This document shows, piece after piece, positions 34,069 through 43,967 of a DNA stretch of 64,000 nucleotides. Location of the stretch: assembly GCA_963695135.1 (NCBI GenBank), contig CAVOGA010000005.1:62001-126000 (forward strand), given 5' to 3'. This stretch comes from Marinihelvus sp963695135 (GTDB lineage Bacteria; Pseudomonadota; Gammaproteobacteria; Xanthomonadales; SZUA-36). A program made the translations under genes and the position numbers. Below the pieces are notes generated by a model. That model saw nothing but the letters and a program-made list of their open reading frames with translations, did not search any database and was not told the origin of the DNA. The stretch's first letter is position 1. Each line of letters begins with the position of its first letter.

Positions 34069-35950
34069 GTGTCAAACCGCTCCCAGTTCAGCCTGTTTCG
34101 CGAGCGGCGCTTCGCGCCGTTTTTCATGGTGCAGGCGCTGGGCGCACTGAACGACAACATCTTCAAAAATGCGCTGGCGGCGATGCTGGTGTTCAAGGGC
34201 AGTCAGCTGGGCAGGCCTGAACACGGACCAGCTGGTCAATTTCAGCGCCATGGTGTTCATCCTGCCGTTCTTTCTCTTCTCCGCCCTGTTCGGCCAGTTC
34301 GCCGACAAGTTTGAAAAGTCCGGGCAGATCCGCCGCATCAAGCTGTTTGAACTGGTCATCATGGCCCTGGCGACCGCGGGCTTCTGGCTCGATTCGCTGC
34401 CACTGCTGTTCACGGTGCTGTTTTTGCTCGGTCTGCAGTCGACCATCTTCGGGCCGATCAAGTACGGCATCCTGCCGCAGGTGCTGGAGCGCCGCGAACT
34501 GGTCGGGGGTAATGCGCTGGTGGAGATGGGCACCTTCGTGGCGATTCTCGGCGGCACCATCGCCGGGCCGCTGCTGGCCGGCATCGACGCCCCGTGGCCC
34601 GTGTGGGTAAGCACGGCGGCGCTGGCCGTGGCCGTGCTCGGCTGGCTTTACTCCCTGCGCGTGCCCGCGGCGCCGGCGGTCGACCCCGAACTGAAAATCA
34701 ACTGGAACGTGTTCACGGAGACGGTGCGCAACCTGCGCTTCATCAAGCGCGACCGGACGGTGCTGCACAGCGTGCTGGGCATTTCCTGGTTCTGGTTTTT
34801 CGGGGCCACCATCCTGGTGCAGGTGCCCAGCTACACGCAGAACGTGGTGGGCGGTGATGCGGCGCTGATGTCCGCCCTGCTGGGCCTGTTCATCATCGGC
34901 ATCAGCAGCGGCTCCCTGCTGTGTGAAAAGCTGTCCAATGGCGACGTGGAAATCGGGCTGGTGCCCTTTGGCTCCATCGGCCTGACCGTGTTCGCCATCG
35001 ACCTGTATTTCGCCAGCCCGGCATCGCCCACGCCGGGCCTGACCGTGGGGGCGTTTTTCAGCGCCGCCGAAAACTGGCGCATCGTGCTGGACCTGACCCT
35101 GATCGGGGTGTTCGGCGGCTTTTACATCGTGCCGCTTTACGCGCTGGTGCAGCAGCGATCCGACGCCGCGCACCGCTCCCGGGTCATTGCCGGCAACAAC
35201 ATCCTCAACGCGATGTTCATGGTGATTTCGGCGCTGTTTGCCATGCTGATGCTGGGCCGGGCCGGGTTCAGCATCCCGGAACTGATCCTGGTGACCGCGG
35301 TACTCAACGCGGTGGTCGCCGTCTATATCTATCTGCTGGTCCCGGAGTTTCTGCTGCGCTTCCTCGGCTGGATCCTGATTCACAGCCTGTACCGCGTCCG
35401 CGCCACCGGGCTGGAGAACATCCCGGACCAGGGGCCGGTGCTGCTGGCCGCCAACCACGTGAGCTTTGTCGACCCGCTGATCATCGGCGGCCTGGTGCGG
35501 CGGCCGGTGCGTTTCGTGATGTTTCACGGCATTTACCGCACGCCGGTGTTGCGCTGGCTGTTCGACGCCGGCAAGGCCATTCCGATCGGCTCGGCGCGCA
35601 CCCATCCTGAAGTGCTGGCGGAAGCCTGGGAACGCATCGATGATGAACTGGCCGAGGGCTCACCGGTGGGTATTTTCCCGGAGGGCGGCATCACGCAAAC
35701 CGGGGACATTGAGCCGTTCCGGCCGGGCATTGAAAAGATTATTGCGCGGCGGCCTGTACCGGTGGTGCCCATGGCCCTGTGCAACCTGTGGGGATCGATG
35801 TTCAGCCGCAGCGACCCGTTGCACAAGCGCCGCCCGCGCAAGTTGTGGCAAATCGTGGAACTGCGGGTCGGCGAGCCGATCCCCGCCGAAGAAGCGACCG
35901 CCGGGCGCGTGGAGGCGGCGGTGCGGGCGCTGCGCGGTGAAGACCGCTAG
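34069..35950 (+). CDS. LplT-like MFS transporter fused to a PlsC-like acyltransferase (one apparent frameshift)
   Basis: It starts at GTG 34069, nine bases after the nupC-like stop (TAATAAAAAAGGGT between). Residues 1-about 410 are an MFS transporter of the LplT kind (FFMVQALGALNDNIFKNALAAM). Residues about 430-625 are a PlsC-type lysophospholipid acyltransferase with the HxxxxD motif in ANHVSFVDP, FHGIYRTPVLRW, and FPEGGIT in place of the usual FPEGTR. The frame shifts once near 34205 (KGSQLG to GLNTDQL). In Aas-type proteins an AMP-binding acyl-ACP synthetase domain follows; here the gene ends and a VOC gene on the other strand begins, so this is a two-domain version. It probably flips and reacylates lysophospholipids, with the acyl donor made elsewhere. 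Confidence 0.85.
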
Positions 35951-35977
35951 CGCCTGATCACCCTGCGGGCGCTGCTG

Positions 35978-36421
35978 CTACCTGGCGAACAACCGCGAGG
36001 GATCCGCGAAGGCCTTGAACTCCAGCGCGTTCCCGGCCGGGTCACGCAGAAAGAACGTCGCCTGTTCACCGGGCTGTCCCGCAAACCGGACCCGCGGCTC
36101 AATGACGAACTTGACCCCGAGTTCCTGCAGGCGCCCGGCCAGGGCCTGCCAGCGGCTCATGCTTAACACGACGCCAAAATGCGGAACCGGCACCGCGTCC
36201 CCATCAACTGCATTGGCGGTGGCATCAGCGCTGGAATTCTCGTCCAGGTGGCACACCAGCTGGTGCCCGAAAAAATCAAAATCGATCCAGTGGCTGTCGC
36301 TGCGGCCCTCTGCGCAGCCGAACGTCCCGCCGTAAAAGCGGCGTGCGGCCGCGAGGTCATCGACCGGGATCGCCAGGTGGAAAGGTCCGGCGGTTCGCAG
36401 GCCGGTATCGGTTTCACTCAT
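35978..36421 (-). CDS. VOC-family (glyoxalase/bleomycin-resistance-like) protein
   Basis: 147 residues from ATG 36421; an open frame runs on to 36922, but CAAGGATCAG before this ATG and the usual VOC start (GPFHLAIPVDDLAAARRFYGGTFG) decide it. Two beta-alpha-beta-beta-beta modules are visible, the second ending FFLRDPAGNALEFKAF, which supplies the last metal-binding Glu. The metal His in FHLAIPV, the HFGVVL segment and the NALEF Glu are in place. Such proteins can be dioxygenases, isomerases or resistance proteins; nothing in the neighbourhood points to a substrate. Confidence 0.85.
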   Translation of the reverse strand: MSETDTGLRTAGPFHLAIPVDDLAAARRFYGGTFGCAEGRSDSHWIDFDFFGHQLVCHLDENSSADATANAVDGDAVPVPHFGVVLSMSRWQALAGRLQELGVKFVIEPRVRFAGQPGEQATFFLRDPAGNALEFKAFADPSRLFAR

Positions 36422-36604
36422 GGTCTCTGATCCTTGTCCTGTTTTCATCGGGATAGCAGCGCGAAGCTTACCGCAGAATCTGCCGCACATGAGCCGGGCA
36501 GCACAACACGCCAGCCGGCCCACCGCCGCCTGGCGGCTGCGCTTCATTGTGCCGCCGGCGCCCGGCGTTATACTTGCCGGGTTCATCTTCAGCGGTCTGG
36601 TGTC

Positions 36605-37018
36605 ATGAGCGAAAAGATTCAAAAAACCGATGAGCAGTGGCGCGCCCAGCTCACCGGGGAACAGTACCGGGTAACCCGGCAAGCGGGCACCGAGCGGCCG
36701 TTCACCGGGGAATACGACGACTTTTTCGAGCCCGGCGCCTACGAGTGCGTGTGCTGCGGTCACGAACTGTTCGACTCCTCGAGCAAATTCCATTCCGGCT
36801 GCGGCTGGCCCAGCTTTCACGGGGAACTGGAGCAGGCCGGCATCGTGCAGAAGCGCGACCTGAGTCACGGCATGGTGCGCACGGAGCTGCTGTGCCCCCG
36901 GTGCGATGCGCACCTCGGGCATATTTTCCCCGATGGCCCCCCGCCGACGGGACTGCGTTATTGCATCAATTCCGCCTCCCTGGTGTTCCGTCCCGCCGCG
37001 GCGGATGACGATGAGTGA
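36605..37018 (+). CDS. msrB: Peptide-methionine (R)-S-oxide reductase
   Basis: 137 residues from ATG 36605; the open frame upstream to 36434 has no family match. Zinc-binding Cys pairs lie in YECVCCGHELF and LCPRCDAHLGHIF, and the catalytic Cys in RYCINSASLVF near residue 120. The FHSGCGWPSFH segment carries the resolving Cys of the group. It repairs R-methionine sulfoxide in the cytosol. It overlaps the following lipoprotein gene by 4 bases (GTGA). Confidence 0.96.
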   Translation: MSEKIQKTDEQWRAQLTGEQYRVTRQAGTERPFTGEYDDFFEPGAYECVCCGHELFDSSSKFHSGCGWPSFHGELEQAGIVQKRDLSHGMVRTELLCPRCDAHLGHIFPDGPPPTGLRYCINSASLVFRPAAADDDE

Positions 37019-38127
37019 GCGCGCCGGGAACCGCTAGACGGGCCGCCGCCGCGCTGGGCGCGACGGCCCTGCTGCTGCTCTCGGGCTGCGCCAGTCCGGC
37101 CTACTACACGCAGGCGATATCGGGCCACCTGTCCCTGATGGGTTCCCGTGAGCCGGTGGAGGAATACCTGGCCCAATTGCCGCCGGACGGCGAAACCGCC
37201 CGGCAGCTTCGCGCTGCACAAGCCATCCTTGCCTTCGCCGAACAGGAATTAGATCTTCCTGCGGGAGACAGCTACCAGACCTATGTTCCGATGGACGGGG
37301 TCGCGATTACCTGGAACGTGGTGGCGACACCGCCGTTTGAACTGAAGCCCAAACGCTGGTGCTTCCTGGTTGCCGGCTGTGTGCCCTACCGCGGCTACTT
37401 CAAACAGCATGACGCGGACCGTTTCGCCGGCAAGCTGCGCGGCAAGGGCCTGGACGTGTCCGTATCCCGGGCGACCGCCTACTCCACCCTCGGCTGGTTT
37501 GATGACCCGATCCTCGGCACCATGCTGTCCGGCCCGGTCGCAGACCTGGCCGAGGTGTTGATTCATGAGCTGGCGCACCAGTCGGTGTACGTTCGCGGGG
37601 CGACCTCGTTTAATGAATCCTATGCCACCTTCGTGGCCCAGGTTGGCGTTCGCGCCTGGATGCTCCACAGCGGTGACGAGGACGGGCTGGCGCGCTGGGA
37701 AGCGCGGGAGGCGGCCACCCGCGACTTTATCCACCTGCTCGGCGCCACGCGGGATGAGCTGGCAGAGGTTTATGCGGGTAGTGATGATGCGGAGCGGCTG
37801 GCGATGGAGAAACAGCGCGTTTTCGCCGGGCTTGAAACCGCCTACCAGCAGCTGGTCACGGACCGCTGGGATGGCCGCAACTGGTACCAGGGCTGGTTCG
37901 AGCCACCCCCGAACAATGCCGACCTGGCGCTGGTCGGCAGCTACACCGACGGCCTGTGCGCCTTCGAGACGCTATGGCGTGAGTCGGGCGCTGACTTCGC
38001 CCGCTTTCACCGCGCGGTTGCCGCCAAGGGCGAGCTGGATCCTGCCGCCCGGGCGCTCTGGCTGGAAACGCCGTGCCCGGAGCCAACACCGGGCATTCCG
38101 TTCATTGAACCGGCCAGCGTTTTGTGA
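37015..38127 (+). CDS. Lipoprotein, predicted aminopeptidase (COG4324-like)
   Basis: 370 residues from GTG 37015 in the msrB stop. A lipobox LLLSGCAS ends the signal peptide, with Cys at about residue 25. The family block runs SLMGSREPVEEYL, AITWNVVATPPF, CVPYRGYF and the zinc-protease motif LIHELAHQSVYV near 185, with NESYATFVAQ downstream as the third-ligand helix. The protein should be anchored in the outer or inner membrane facing the periplasm. The HExxH-type motif is intact (HELAH). The substrate is unknown. It precedes lptD and may share its transcription. Confidence 0.82.
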   Translation: MSAPGTARRAAAALGATALLLLSGCASPAYYTQAISGHLSLMGSREPVEEYLAQLPPDGETARQLRAAQAILAFAEQELDLPAGDSYQTYVPMDGVAITWNVVATPPFELKPKRWCFLVAGCVPYRGYFKQHDADRFAGKLRGKGLDVSVSRATAYSTLGWFDDPILGTMLSGPVADLAEVLIHELAHQSVYVRGATSFNESYATFVAQVGVRAWMLHSGDEDGLARWEAREAATRDFIHLLGATRDELAEVYAGSDDAERLAMEKQRVFAGLETAYQQLVTDRWDGRNWYQGWFEPPPNNADLALVGSYTDGLCAFETLWRESGADFARFHRAVAAKGELDPAARALWLETPCPEPTPGIPFIEPASVL

Positions 38128-38162
38128 CACGGTAGCGCGGATTTCCACGGCCAAGGCTCAGC

Positions 38163-40357
38163 GTGCATTTTTCATTCGCCAGGCGGGCGTTCCTATGGAC
38201 GGCCGGTGTGCTCACCCTCAACCTGTTCGCCCTGGTGCAAGCCGTCGCGGACGATGCACAGCCGCTGGCCTGTCCTGAGCCGGCGCTGGCCCCGCAAATC
38301 GGCCCGGTTCCCGACCGCAGCGGCGCGCCGCTGGACGTTCGCGCGGACACCTTTACGGTCACCAATCCGGAGCTTGGCCAGGCTATCGGCAATGTCGAGC
38401 TGTTTCGCGCCGACCAGTACCTTTCCACAGAGATACTGAGGTACCGCCTGGACAGCGGCCTGGTGACCTTCAACAGCCCGTTGGATTACCGTGATGACCA
38501 GCTGCAGCTGTCGGCCTCCAGCGGCCAGTTCGGGCTGTTCGAGGAAAGCGGCGATTTTAACGATCTGAACTACAAGCTGGTCGGCTCCACCGCCCAGGGC
38601 GGGGCCGAGGCACTGCACATCACCAACGGTAAGCACTCGCAAATGGTGAATCTCTGGTTTACCACCTGCCCGGGCGAGGATCCGGCCTGGGTCCTGTCGG
38701 CGCGCGAACTCGAATTGCGTCATGACGAGGGCGTCGGCGTGGCGCGGGGCGCGAAGCTCAAACTCGGTAACGTGCCGATACTGTATTTGCCGTGGATGAC
38801 GTTCCCGCTCGACGACCGGCGCAAGAGCGGTTTTCTGTACCCCACTTTCAGCACCGCCAATGACAACGGGGTCGAGGTCAGTGTGCCGTACTACTGGAAC
38901 ATTGCCCCGCAGCAGGATGCGACGATCACGCCGCGCTACTACACGGACCGGGGTTTCATGCTGTCCACCGAGTACCGGCTGCTGACCCGCCGCACCCTGA
39001 GCTTCTTCGACGGCGACTACATGCCGAACGACAAGGCGACTGACGTGGACCGCTGGCGCTACCTGGTGCGCTGGGACATGGCCATCAATGGCAACTGGCG
39101 CTCGGACGTTAACCTTGAGCGTGTCAGCGACAACGAGTATTTCCAGGACTTTGGCGGCGACCTGGCGCAGACCTCGCGGCAGTTTTTACGCAGCGATGCG
39201 AGTATTGACGGCGCCGGTCGCTACTGGATTTTTTCCGCCCTGATGGATGACTTCCAGGTTATTGATGATGCGGTCGGGCCTGACCAGGAGCCGTACAGCC
39301 GCCTGCCGCGCCTGGCATTCCTGCTCGATGCAGACCACTCGGACGCCAGGGCTTTGGCCTGGGGCTGAACGCCGAAGCCGTCTATTTTGACCGCAATACC
39401 GGCCCGATCGGCGCCCGCGTCGACCTGTTTCCGAGCCTAGTCTGGGGCACCCACCAGAGCTGGGGATTTTTCGAGGCCGACGCCGGCTATCGCTATACGA
39501 CCTACGACCTGGACCTGCGGGGCGCGGAAGGCGACAGCTCGCCCGACCGCGCGCTGCCGATTCTCAGCCTCGACGCGGGAACCTTCCTGGAGCGCGAGGC
39601 CAAAAATGGCAACCGCCACACGCTGGAGCCGCGGCTGTTCTACCTGTACGTGCCGTATGAGGACCAATCCGATCTGCCGGACTTTGATACCGGCGAATTC
39701 ACTTTCGGCTACGCCCAGCTCTTCGCCACCAACCGCTTTACCGGCGCCGACCGCCAGACCAATGCCAGCCAGTTGACCATCGCCGCCAACATGAGCAGCT
39801 TCAGCGGCGTGAACGGCCGTGAACTCTGGAACCTCGACTTTGGGCAGATCGTCTACTTTGAGCAGCCGCTCGTGTCCCTGACCGATGAACCGCCGCCGAA
39901 AGAGGACACCTCGCCGTTTATTGCCGAGTTCAACTGGCACCCGCTGGACCGGATCAATGTCCGCCTCGGGGTCCAGTGGAGTTGGGAGAATAAGGAACTT
40001 GATGTGGGTGTTGTCGGTCTGGGACATACGGCCCGCAACGGCAGCCGCCTGGCCTTTGAGTATCGTTTCCGGCGCGACCGGCTTGACCAGTTCGACATTC
40101 GTTACCTGTGGCCGATCAATACCAACTGGAACGTGTTTTCCCGGGTGAACTACTCCCTGGTGGACTCGGAACTGCTGGAAGGCCTGGTGGGCGTTGAGTA
40201 CGAAAGCTGCTGCTGGGCGCTGCGCGTTGCTGCCCGCCGCTTTCTGCGGGATCGCAACGGCGGCCAACGCGATGCACTCTACCTTGAACTGCGGCTCAAG
40301 GGCCTGGGCGCCTTCGGGCGCCGCGAACCGCCCCTGTTCTACACACCGGCGCCCTGA
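38163..40357 (+). CDS. lptD: LPS-assembly outer-membrane protein LptD (one apparent frameshift)
   Basis: It starts at GTG 38163 (HFSFARRAFLWTAGV signal peptide) and ends at 40357; about 731 residues. The N-terminal OstA/jellyroll part shows VRADTFTVTNPELGQAIGNVELFRADQ, split over residues 60-90, and KLKLGNVPILYLPWMTFPLDDRRKSGFLYPTF (shown here as separate parts: LPWMTFPLDD and RKSGFLYP). The C-terminal beta barrel ends in strong aromatic strands. Cys occur in PLACPEP near the N-terminus, in TTCPGED, and as the CCW pair (YESCCWALR), matching the disulfide scheme of LptD. The frame shifts once near 39355 (HSDARGFG to LGLNAEAVYF). LptD with LptE places LPS in the outer leaflet. surA follows, as in E. 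coli. Confidence 0.93.
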
Positions 40358-40385
40358 TTCGCAGAGCGCCTGCTTCGGCTAGAAT
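40358..40385 (+). promoter_or_regulatory. Putative sigma-70 promoter of surA
   Basis: TTCGCA at 40358-40363 and TAGAAT at 40380-40385 with a 16-base spacer lie 70 bases before the surA ATG. The -35 box is weak (4 of 6); the -10 box matches 5 of 6. Confidence 0.35.
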
Positions 40386-40454
40386 AGGGGGCTGAAACAA
40401 ATACACCGAATCCGGTCACAATGCCGTGCCGGAACCAGGAGCGAATTACCGGAT

Positions 40455-41754
40455 ATGAAAATTCTTCACCCCTTCCTGCTGGCCGGTATGTTGCTGACCG
40501 GCGGGCTTATGCTGACGCCGAACACTGCATCTGCCCAGACCGTCGAGCAGCTGGACGAAATCATTGCCCTCGTGGAAGAGGACATTATCCTGCGCAGCGA
40601 GCTGGACATCGCGGTTGACGGCGTTGTGCAGCGAATTCGAGCAGACCGGCGCCAACCTGCCGCCTCAGAACCTGATTGAAAAACAGGTGCTGGAACGACT
40701 GATCAACCGCAAGCTGCAGGTGCAGCGGGCCCTGCGCACCGGCATTCGCGTGAGCGACTCGGACATTGACCAGGCGATGATGAACCTGGCGCGGCAAAAC
40801 AACATCACCGTGGCGCAGATGCGCCAGGTGCTGGAGCAGGACGGCGAGGACTTCGCAGAGTTCCGCAAGAGCATCGGCGAGGAAATCATGTCCGAACGCC
40901 TGCGCCAGCGCGTCGTCAGCAGCATGGACCCGGTCAGCGAGACCGAGGTGGAAATCCTGCTGGCTTCCGATGACTTTTCCGGCGGCGAATATGATATCTC
41001 CCACATCCTGGTCTCCCTGCCGGACGGCTCCACCCCCATTGAGATCGCCGAGGCCGAGGTGCGGATCAACGAAATCCACGGCGAGCTGGACGACGGCATG
41101 GAATTTGCCGCCGCTGCCATCAGCTTCTCCGAGAGCCAGGACGCACTGGAAGGCGGCCGGGTCGGTTGGCGCGACCTGAACTCCTTGCCGGTCGAGTTCT
41201 CCGAAGTGATCAAGGGCATGCAGCCCGGGCAATACTCCGATCCGTTGCGCAGCCCGGCGGGTTATCACATCGTCATGGTGAACGACTTCCGCGAAACGGT
41301 GCAGGTATTTGCCGAGGAGTTCCGCGCCAACCACATTCTCATCCAGATCAACGAGCTGGTGGATGCGGAGGACGCCATGGAACTCTCCCGGGAACTCTAT
41401 GACCGCATCGAGGCCGGGGAAGACTTTGGCGCGCTGGCGCGGGAGTATTCCGACGATACCACCAGCGCCAATATTGGCGGCGACCTGGGTTGGTTCGAAG
41501 CCCAGCAGTTCGGCGAACGCTTCGCCGTCATGCTGGCAGGTCTTGAAGACGGCGAACTCACCGAGCCCTTCCAGTCGCAGTCCGGCTGGCACATCCTGCA
41601 ACGGACCGGTTTCCGGGAGACGGATGTCACCGACGCGGCCCTGTCCAACAAGGCCCGCCAAATCATCATGCAGCGGCGTGCGGAATCGGAGGTCGAGAAC
41701 TTCATCCGCCAGATGCGGGAAGAGGCCTTCGTCGAAATCCGCCTGCCCGGCTAA
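40455..41754 (+). CDS. surA: Periplasmic chaperone / peptidyl-prolyl isomerase SurA (one apparent frameshift)
   Basis: About 432 residues from ATG 40455, with a signal peptide (FLLAGMLLTGGLMLTPNTASA). The N-terminal chaperone region has LDEIIALVEEDIILRSELD, and the frame shifts near 40630 (VVQRI to EFEQTGANLPPQ). Two parvulin PPIase domains follow: residues about 175-275 (YDISHILVSLPDGST, GGRVGWRDLNSLPVEF, AGYHIVMV) and about 285-385 (RANHILIQINELVDAEDA, GGDLGWFEAQQF, SGWHILQR). It escorts outer-membrane proteins such as LptD. It is followed 7 bases later by pdxA, the same order as in E. coli. Confidence 0.95.
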
Positions 41755-41761
41755 GGCCGCC

Positions 41762-42730
41762 ATGCTACCGCTGGCGCTGACGCCGGGCGAGCCCGCGGGC
41801 ATCGGACCCGAGTGTGTCCTGCGCTATCGTTCCAGCCACCCGGACACGCCTATCGTCGCGGTGGCCGACCCGGACATGCTTCGGGCGGTGGCCGGGCTAC
41901 TGCGCCTCGACATTGCCATTAAACCCTGGGAGCCCGGCCAGCCGGTCGCCCGGGGGGGATTATCCTGTCTTGCCGTGCCCCTCGCCGCGCCGGCCATTCC
42001 GGGCCAGCTGGACCCGGCCAATGCCGCTTACGTGCTGAAAACACTCCGCCTGGCAGCCGGGCTGGTCCAGGACGGGCACGCATCGGCGCTGGTTACCGGG
42101 CCGGTGCACAAGGGCATCATCAATGACGCCGGCCACGCATTCACCGGCCACACGGAGTACCTCGCCGCGCTTGCCGGAGTGCCCCGGGTCGTGATGATGC
42201 TCGCGGCCGGATCGCTGCGCGTGGCCCTGGTGACCACGCACCTGCCCCTGTCGGCCGTGCCGGCCGCCATTACCCGTGAGTCGGTGGCAAGCGCCATCCG
42301 GATTACCCTGGACGCGCTGCAACAGCAGTTTCACATCGCCCGGCCACGGCTCCAGGTGCTGGGACTGAATCCCCATGCCGGGGAAGGCGGTCACCTTGGC
42401 CACGAGGACGATGCGATTATCGCCCCGGCCATGGCCGCCTGCGCCCGCGACGATGTCGAACTGATCGGCCCGGTGCCCGCAGACGCCGCCTTCAAACCTG
42501 CGGCCCTGGCATCCTGCGATGGCGTGCTGGCCATGTACCACGACCAGGGTTTGCCGGTGCTGAAACATGCCGGCTCGGGACGGGCGGTGAACATTACCCT
42601 GGGGTTGCCCTTCATCCGCACGTCGGTCGACCACGGCACGGCCATTGACATCGCCGGCCGGGGAATCGCGGATCCCGCGAGCCTGGCCTGCGCCATTGAC
42701 CAGGCCCTCGAGATGGCCGCCGGCCAGTGA
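41762..42730 (+). CDS. pdxA: 4-hydroxythreonine-4-phosphate dehydrogenase
   Basis: 322 residues from ATG 41762. The substrate and metal motifs are visible: LTPGEPAGIGPE at the start, GPVHKGIINDAGHAFTGHTEYLA near 112-130 with metal-binding His, LNPHAGEGGHLGHED near 206 and AMYHDQGLPVLK near 258. It oxidises 4-phosphohydroxy-L-threonine in the DXP-independent arm of pyridoxal-phosphate synthesis. It overlaps rsmA by 4 bases (GTGA at 42727). Length and motifs are normal. Confidence 0.96.
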   Translation: MLPLALTPGEPAGIGPECVLRYRSSHPDTPIVAVADPDMLRAVAGLLRLDIAIKPWEPGQPVARGGLSCLAVPLAAPAIPGQLDPANAAYVLKTLRLAAGLVQDGHASALVTGPVHKGIINDAGHAFTGHTEYLAALAGVPRVVMMLAAGSLRVALVTTHLPLSAVPAAITRESVASAIRITLDALQQQFHIARPRLQVLGLNPHAGEGGHLGHEDDAIIAPAMAACARDDVELIGPVPADAAFKPAALASCDGVLAMYHDQGLPVLKHAGSGRAVNITLGLPFIRTSVDHGTAIDIAGRGIADPASLACAIDQALEMAAGQ

Positions 42731-43512
42731 CAGCGCCCGGCACGCACCGCGCGCGCAAGCGCTTCGGCCAGAATTTCCTGGTCGACGCACGCATCATCGA
42801 GCGCATCATCGCGGCAATCGCACCGCAGCCGGGTCAGCAGATGATCGAGATCGGACCCGGACGGGAGGCCCTCACCGGGCCCCTGCTGGCCTCCGGTGTC
42901 GACCTCAAGGTGGTTGAAATCGATCGCGATCTCGTGGCCGCGCTGCGCCAACGCCACCCGGCGCTCGAGGTGGTCGAGGGCGATGCATTGAAGGTGGATT
43001 TCGCGGCCATCGCGGACGGCAAGCCATACCGCCTGCTCGGCAACCTGCCCTACAACATCTCCACGCCACTGCTGTTTCACCTGCTGGCGCAGACGCCGCC
43101 GCCGGATGACATGGTGTTCATGCTGCAAAAAGAAGTGGTGGACCGCATGGTCGCGGCGCCGGGCAGCGGCACCTACGGCCGGCTGAGCCTCATGTGCCAG
43201 GCCAGGGCGGAAATCGCTACCCTGCTGCAGGTGCCGCCAACGGCCTTCGCGCCCCGCCCGAAGGTGGACTCGGCCGTGGTCAGGCTGGTACCGCGCGCCA
43301 AACCGCTGGTCCCCGATGAGCTGGAGGGCGATTTTGACCGGGTGGTTCGCGAGGCCTTCTCCAAGCGCCGCAAGACGCTGCGCAACAGCCTCAAGGCACT
43401 ACTGACAGCCGACCAGATCCTGGCGGCCGGGGTCGACCCGACCCTGAGACCGGAGCAGCTTGACCTGGGACAGTTCCTGGCCCTGGCCGGGGCGGTCACA
43501 CACGCGGGCTGA
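42727..43512 (+). CDS. rsmA: 16S rRNA (adenine1518/1519-N6)-dimethyltransferase
   Basis: 261 residues from GTG 42727. The start RARKRFGQNFLVD, SAM-binding EIGPGREALTGPLL, the acidic VVEIDRDLV and VVEGDALKVDF, and the catalytic NLPYNISTPLLFHLL near residue 103 define the KsgA family. The C-terminal helical domain (RKTLRNSLKALL) is complete. It dimethylates two adenines near the 3' end of 16S rRNA. Loss confers kasugamycin resistance in E. coli. Confidence 0.97.
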   Translation: MTAPGTHRARKRFGQNFLVDARIIERIIAAIAPQPGQQMIEIGPGREALTGPLLASGVDLKVVEIDRDLVAALRQRHPALEVVEGDALKVDFAAIADGKPYRLLGNLPYNISTPLLFHLLAQTPPPDDMVFMLQKEVVDRMVAAPGSGTYGRLSLMCQARAEIATLLQVPPTAFAPRPKVDSAVVRLVPRAKPLVPDELEGDFDRVVREAFSKRRKTLRNSLKALLTADQILAAGVDPTLRPEQLDLGQFLALAGAVTHAG

Positions 43513-43579
43513 AACAGCCGAACCGTTTAACTTCCTTGAACCGTGCCTTTATGATGGACACCTCAGCCCCGGAGGCCTA

Positions 43580-43945
43580 ATGAGCACCAGCATGCCCGTC
43601 AAAATCGAACCACTTCCCCAGTACCTCGGCGTGCATGAGGACCAGTTTGCTTTTGCCTACACGATCCATATCACCAACCAGGGCGCGGAAACCATCACCC
43701 TGAAAGACCGTCACTGGATCATTACGCATGGTGACGGCCGCCAGGAAGAAGTATCCGGCGAGGGGGTGATCGGCGAGACGCCGGAATTGCCGCCGGGCGC
43801 GCGCTTCACCTACACGAGCGGCGCCTTTCTGCCGACCCGGACCGGCTCCATGCGGGGCTCCTACGGATTTGTGACCGAGGGCGGTGAGGGGTTTCGCGTT
43901 GATATTCCCGAATTTGCTCTGGTCGTTCCGGACGCGCTGAACTGA
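43580..43945 (+). CDS. apaG: ApaG-domain protein
   Basis: 121 residues from ATG 43580, with a GGAGG ribosome site 9 bases before it. It has the fibronectin-like ApaG fold with FAYTIHITNQGAETITLKDRHWIITHGDG (given as parts: HITNQGAETI and RHWIITHGDG), GVIGETPELPPG and MRGSYGFV. The function is still uncertain; the gene belongs to the conserved rsmA-apaG-apaH run. Confidence 0.95.
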   Translation: MSTSMPVKIEPLPQYLGVHEDQFAFAYTIHITNQGAETITLKDRHWIITHGDGRQEEVSGEGVIGETPELPPGARFTYTSGAFLPTRTGSMRGSYGFVTEGGEGFRVDIPEFALVVPDALN

Positions 43946-43967
43946 TTAACCTGGCAGGACTCCACTC

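Noticed and set aside
34193..35605. A 470-codon open frame on the reverse strand
   Set aside because: It is antisense to the MFS-acyltransferase gene and has the His/Gln/Asp-rich composition of a shadow frame.
40585..41802. A 405-codon open frame on the reverse strand
   Set aside because: It is antisense to surA, whose two parvulin domains are clear on the forward strand.
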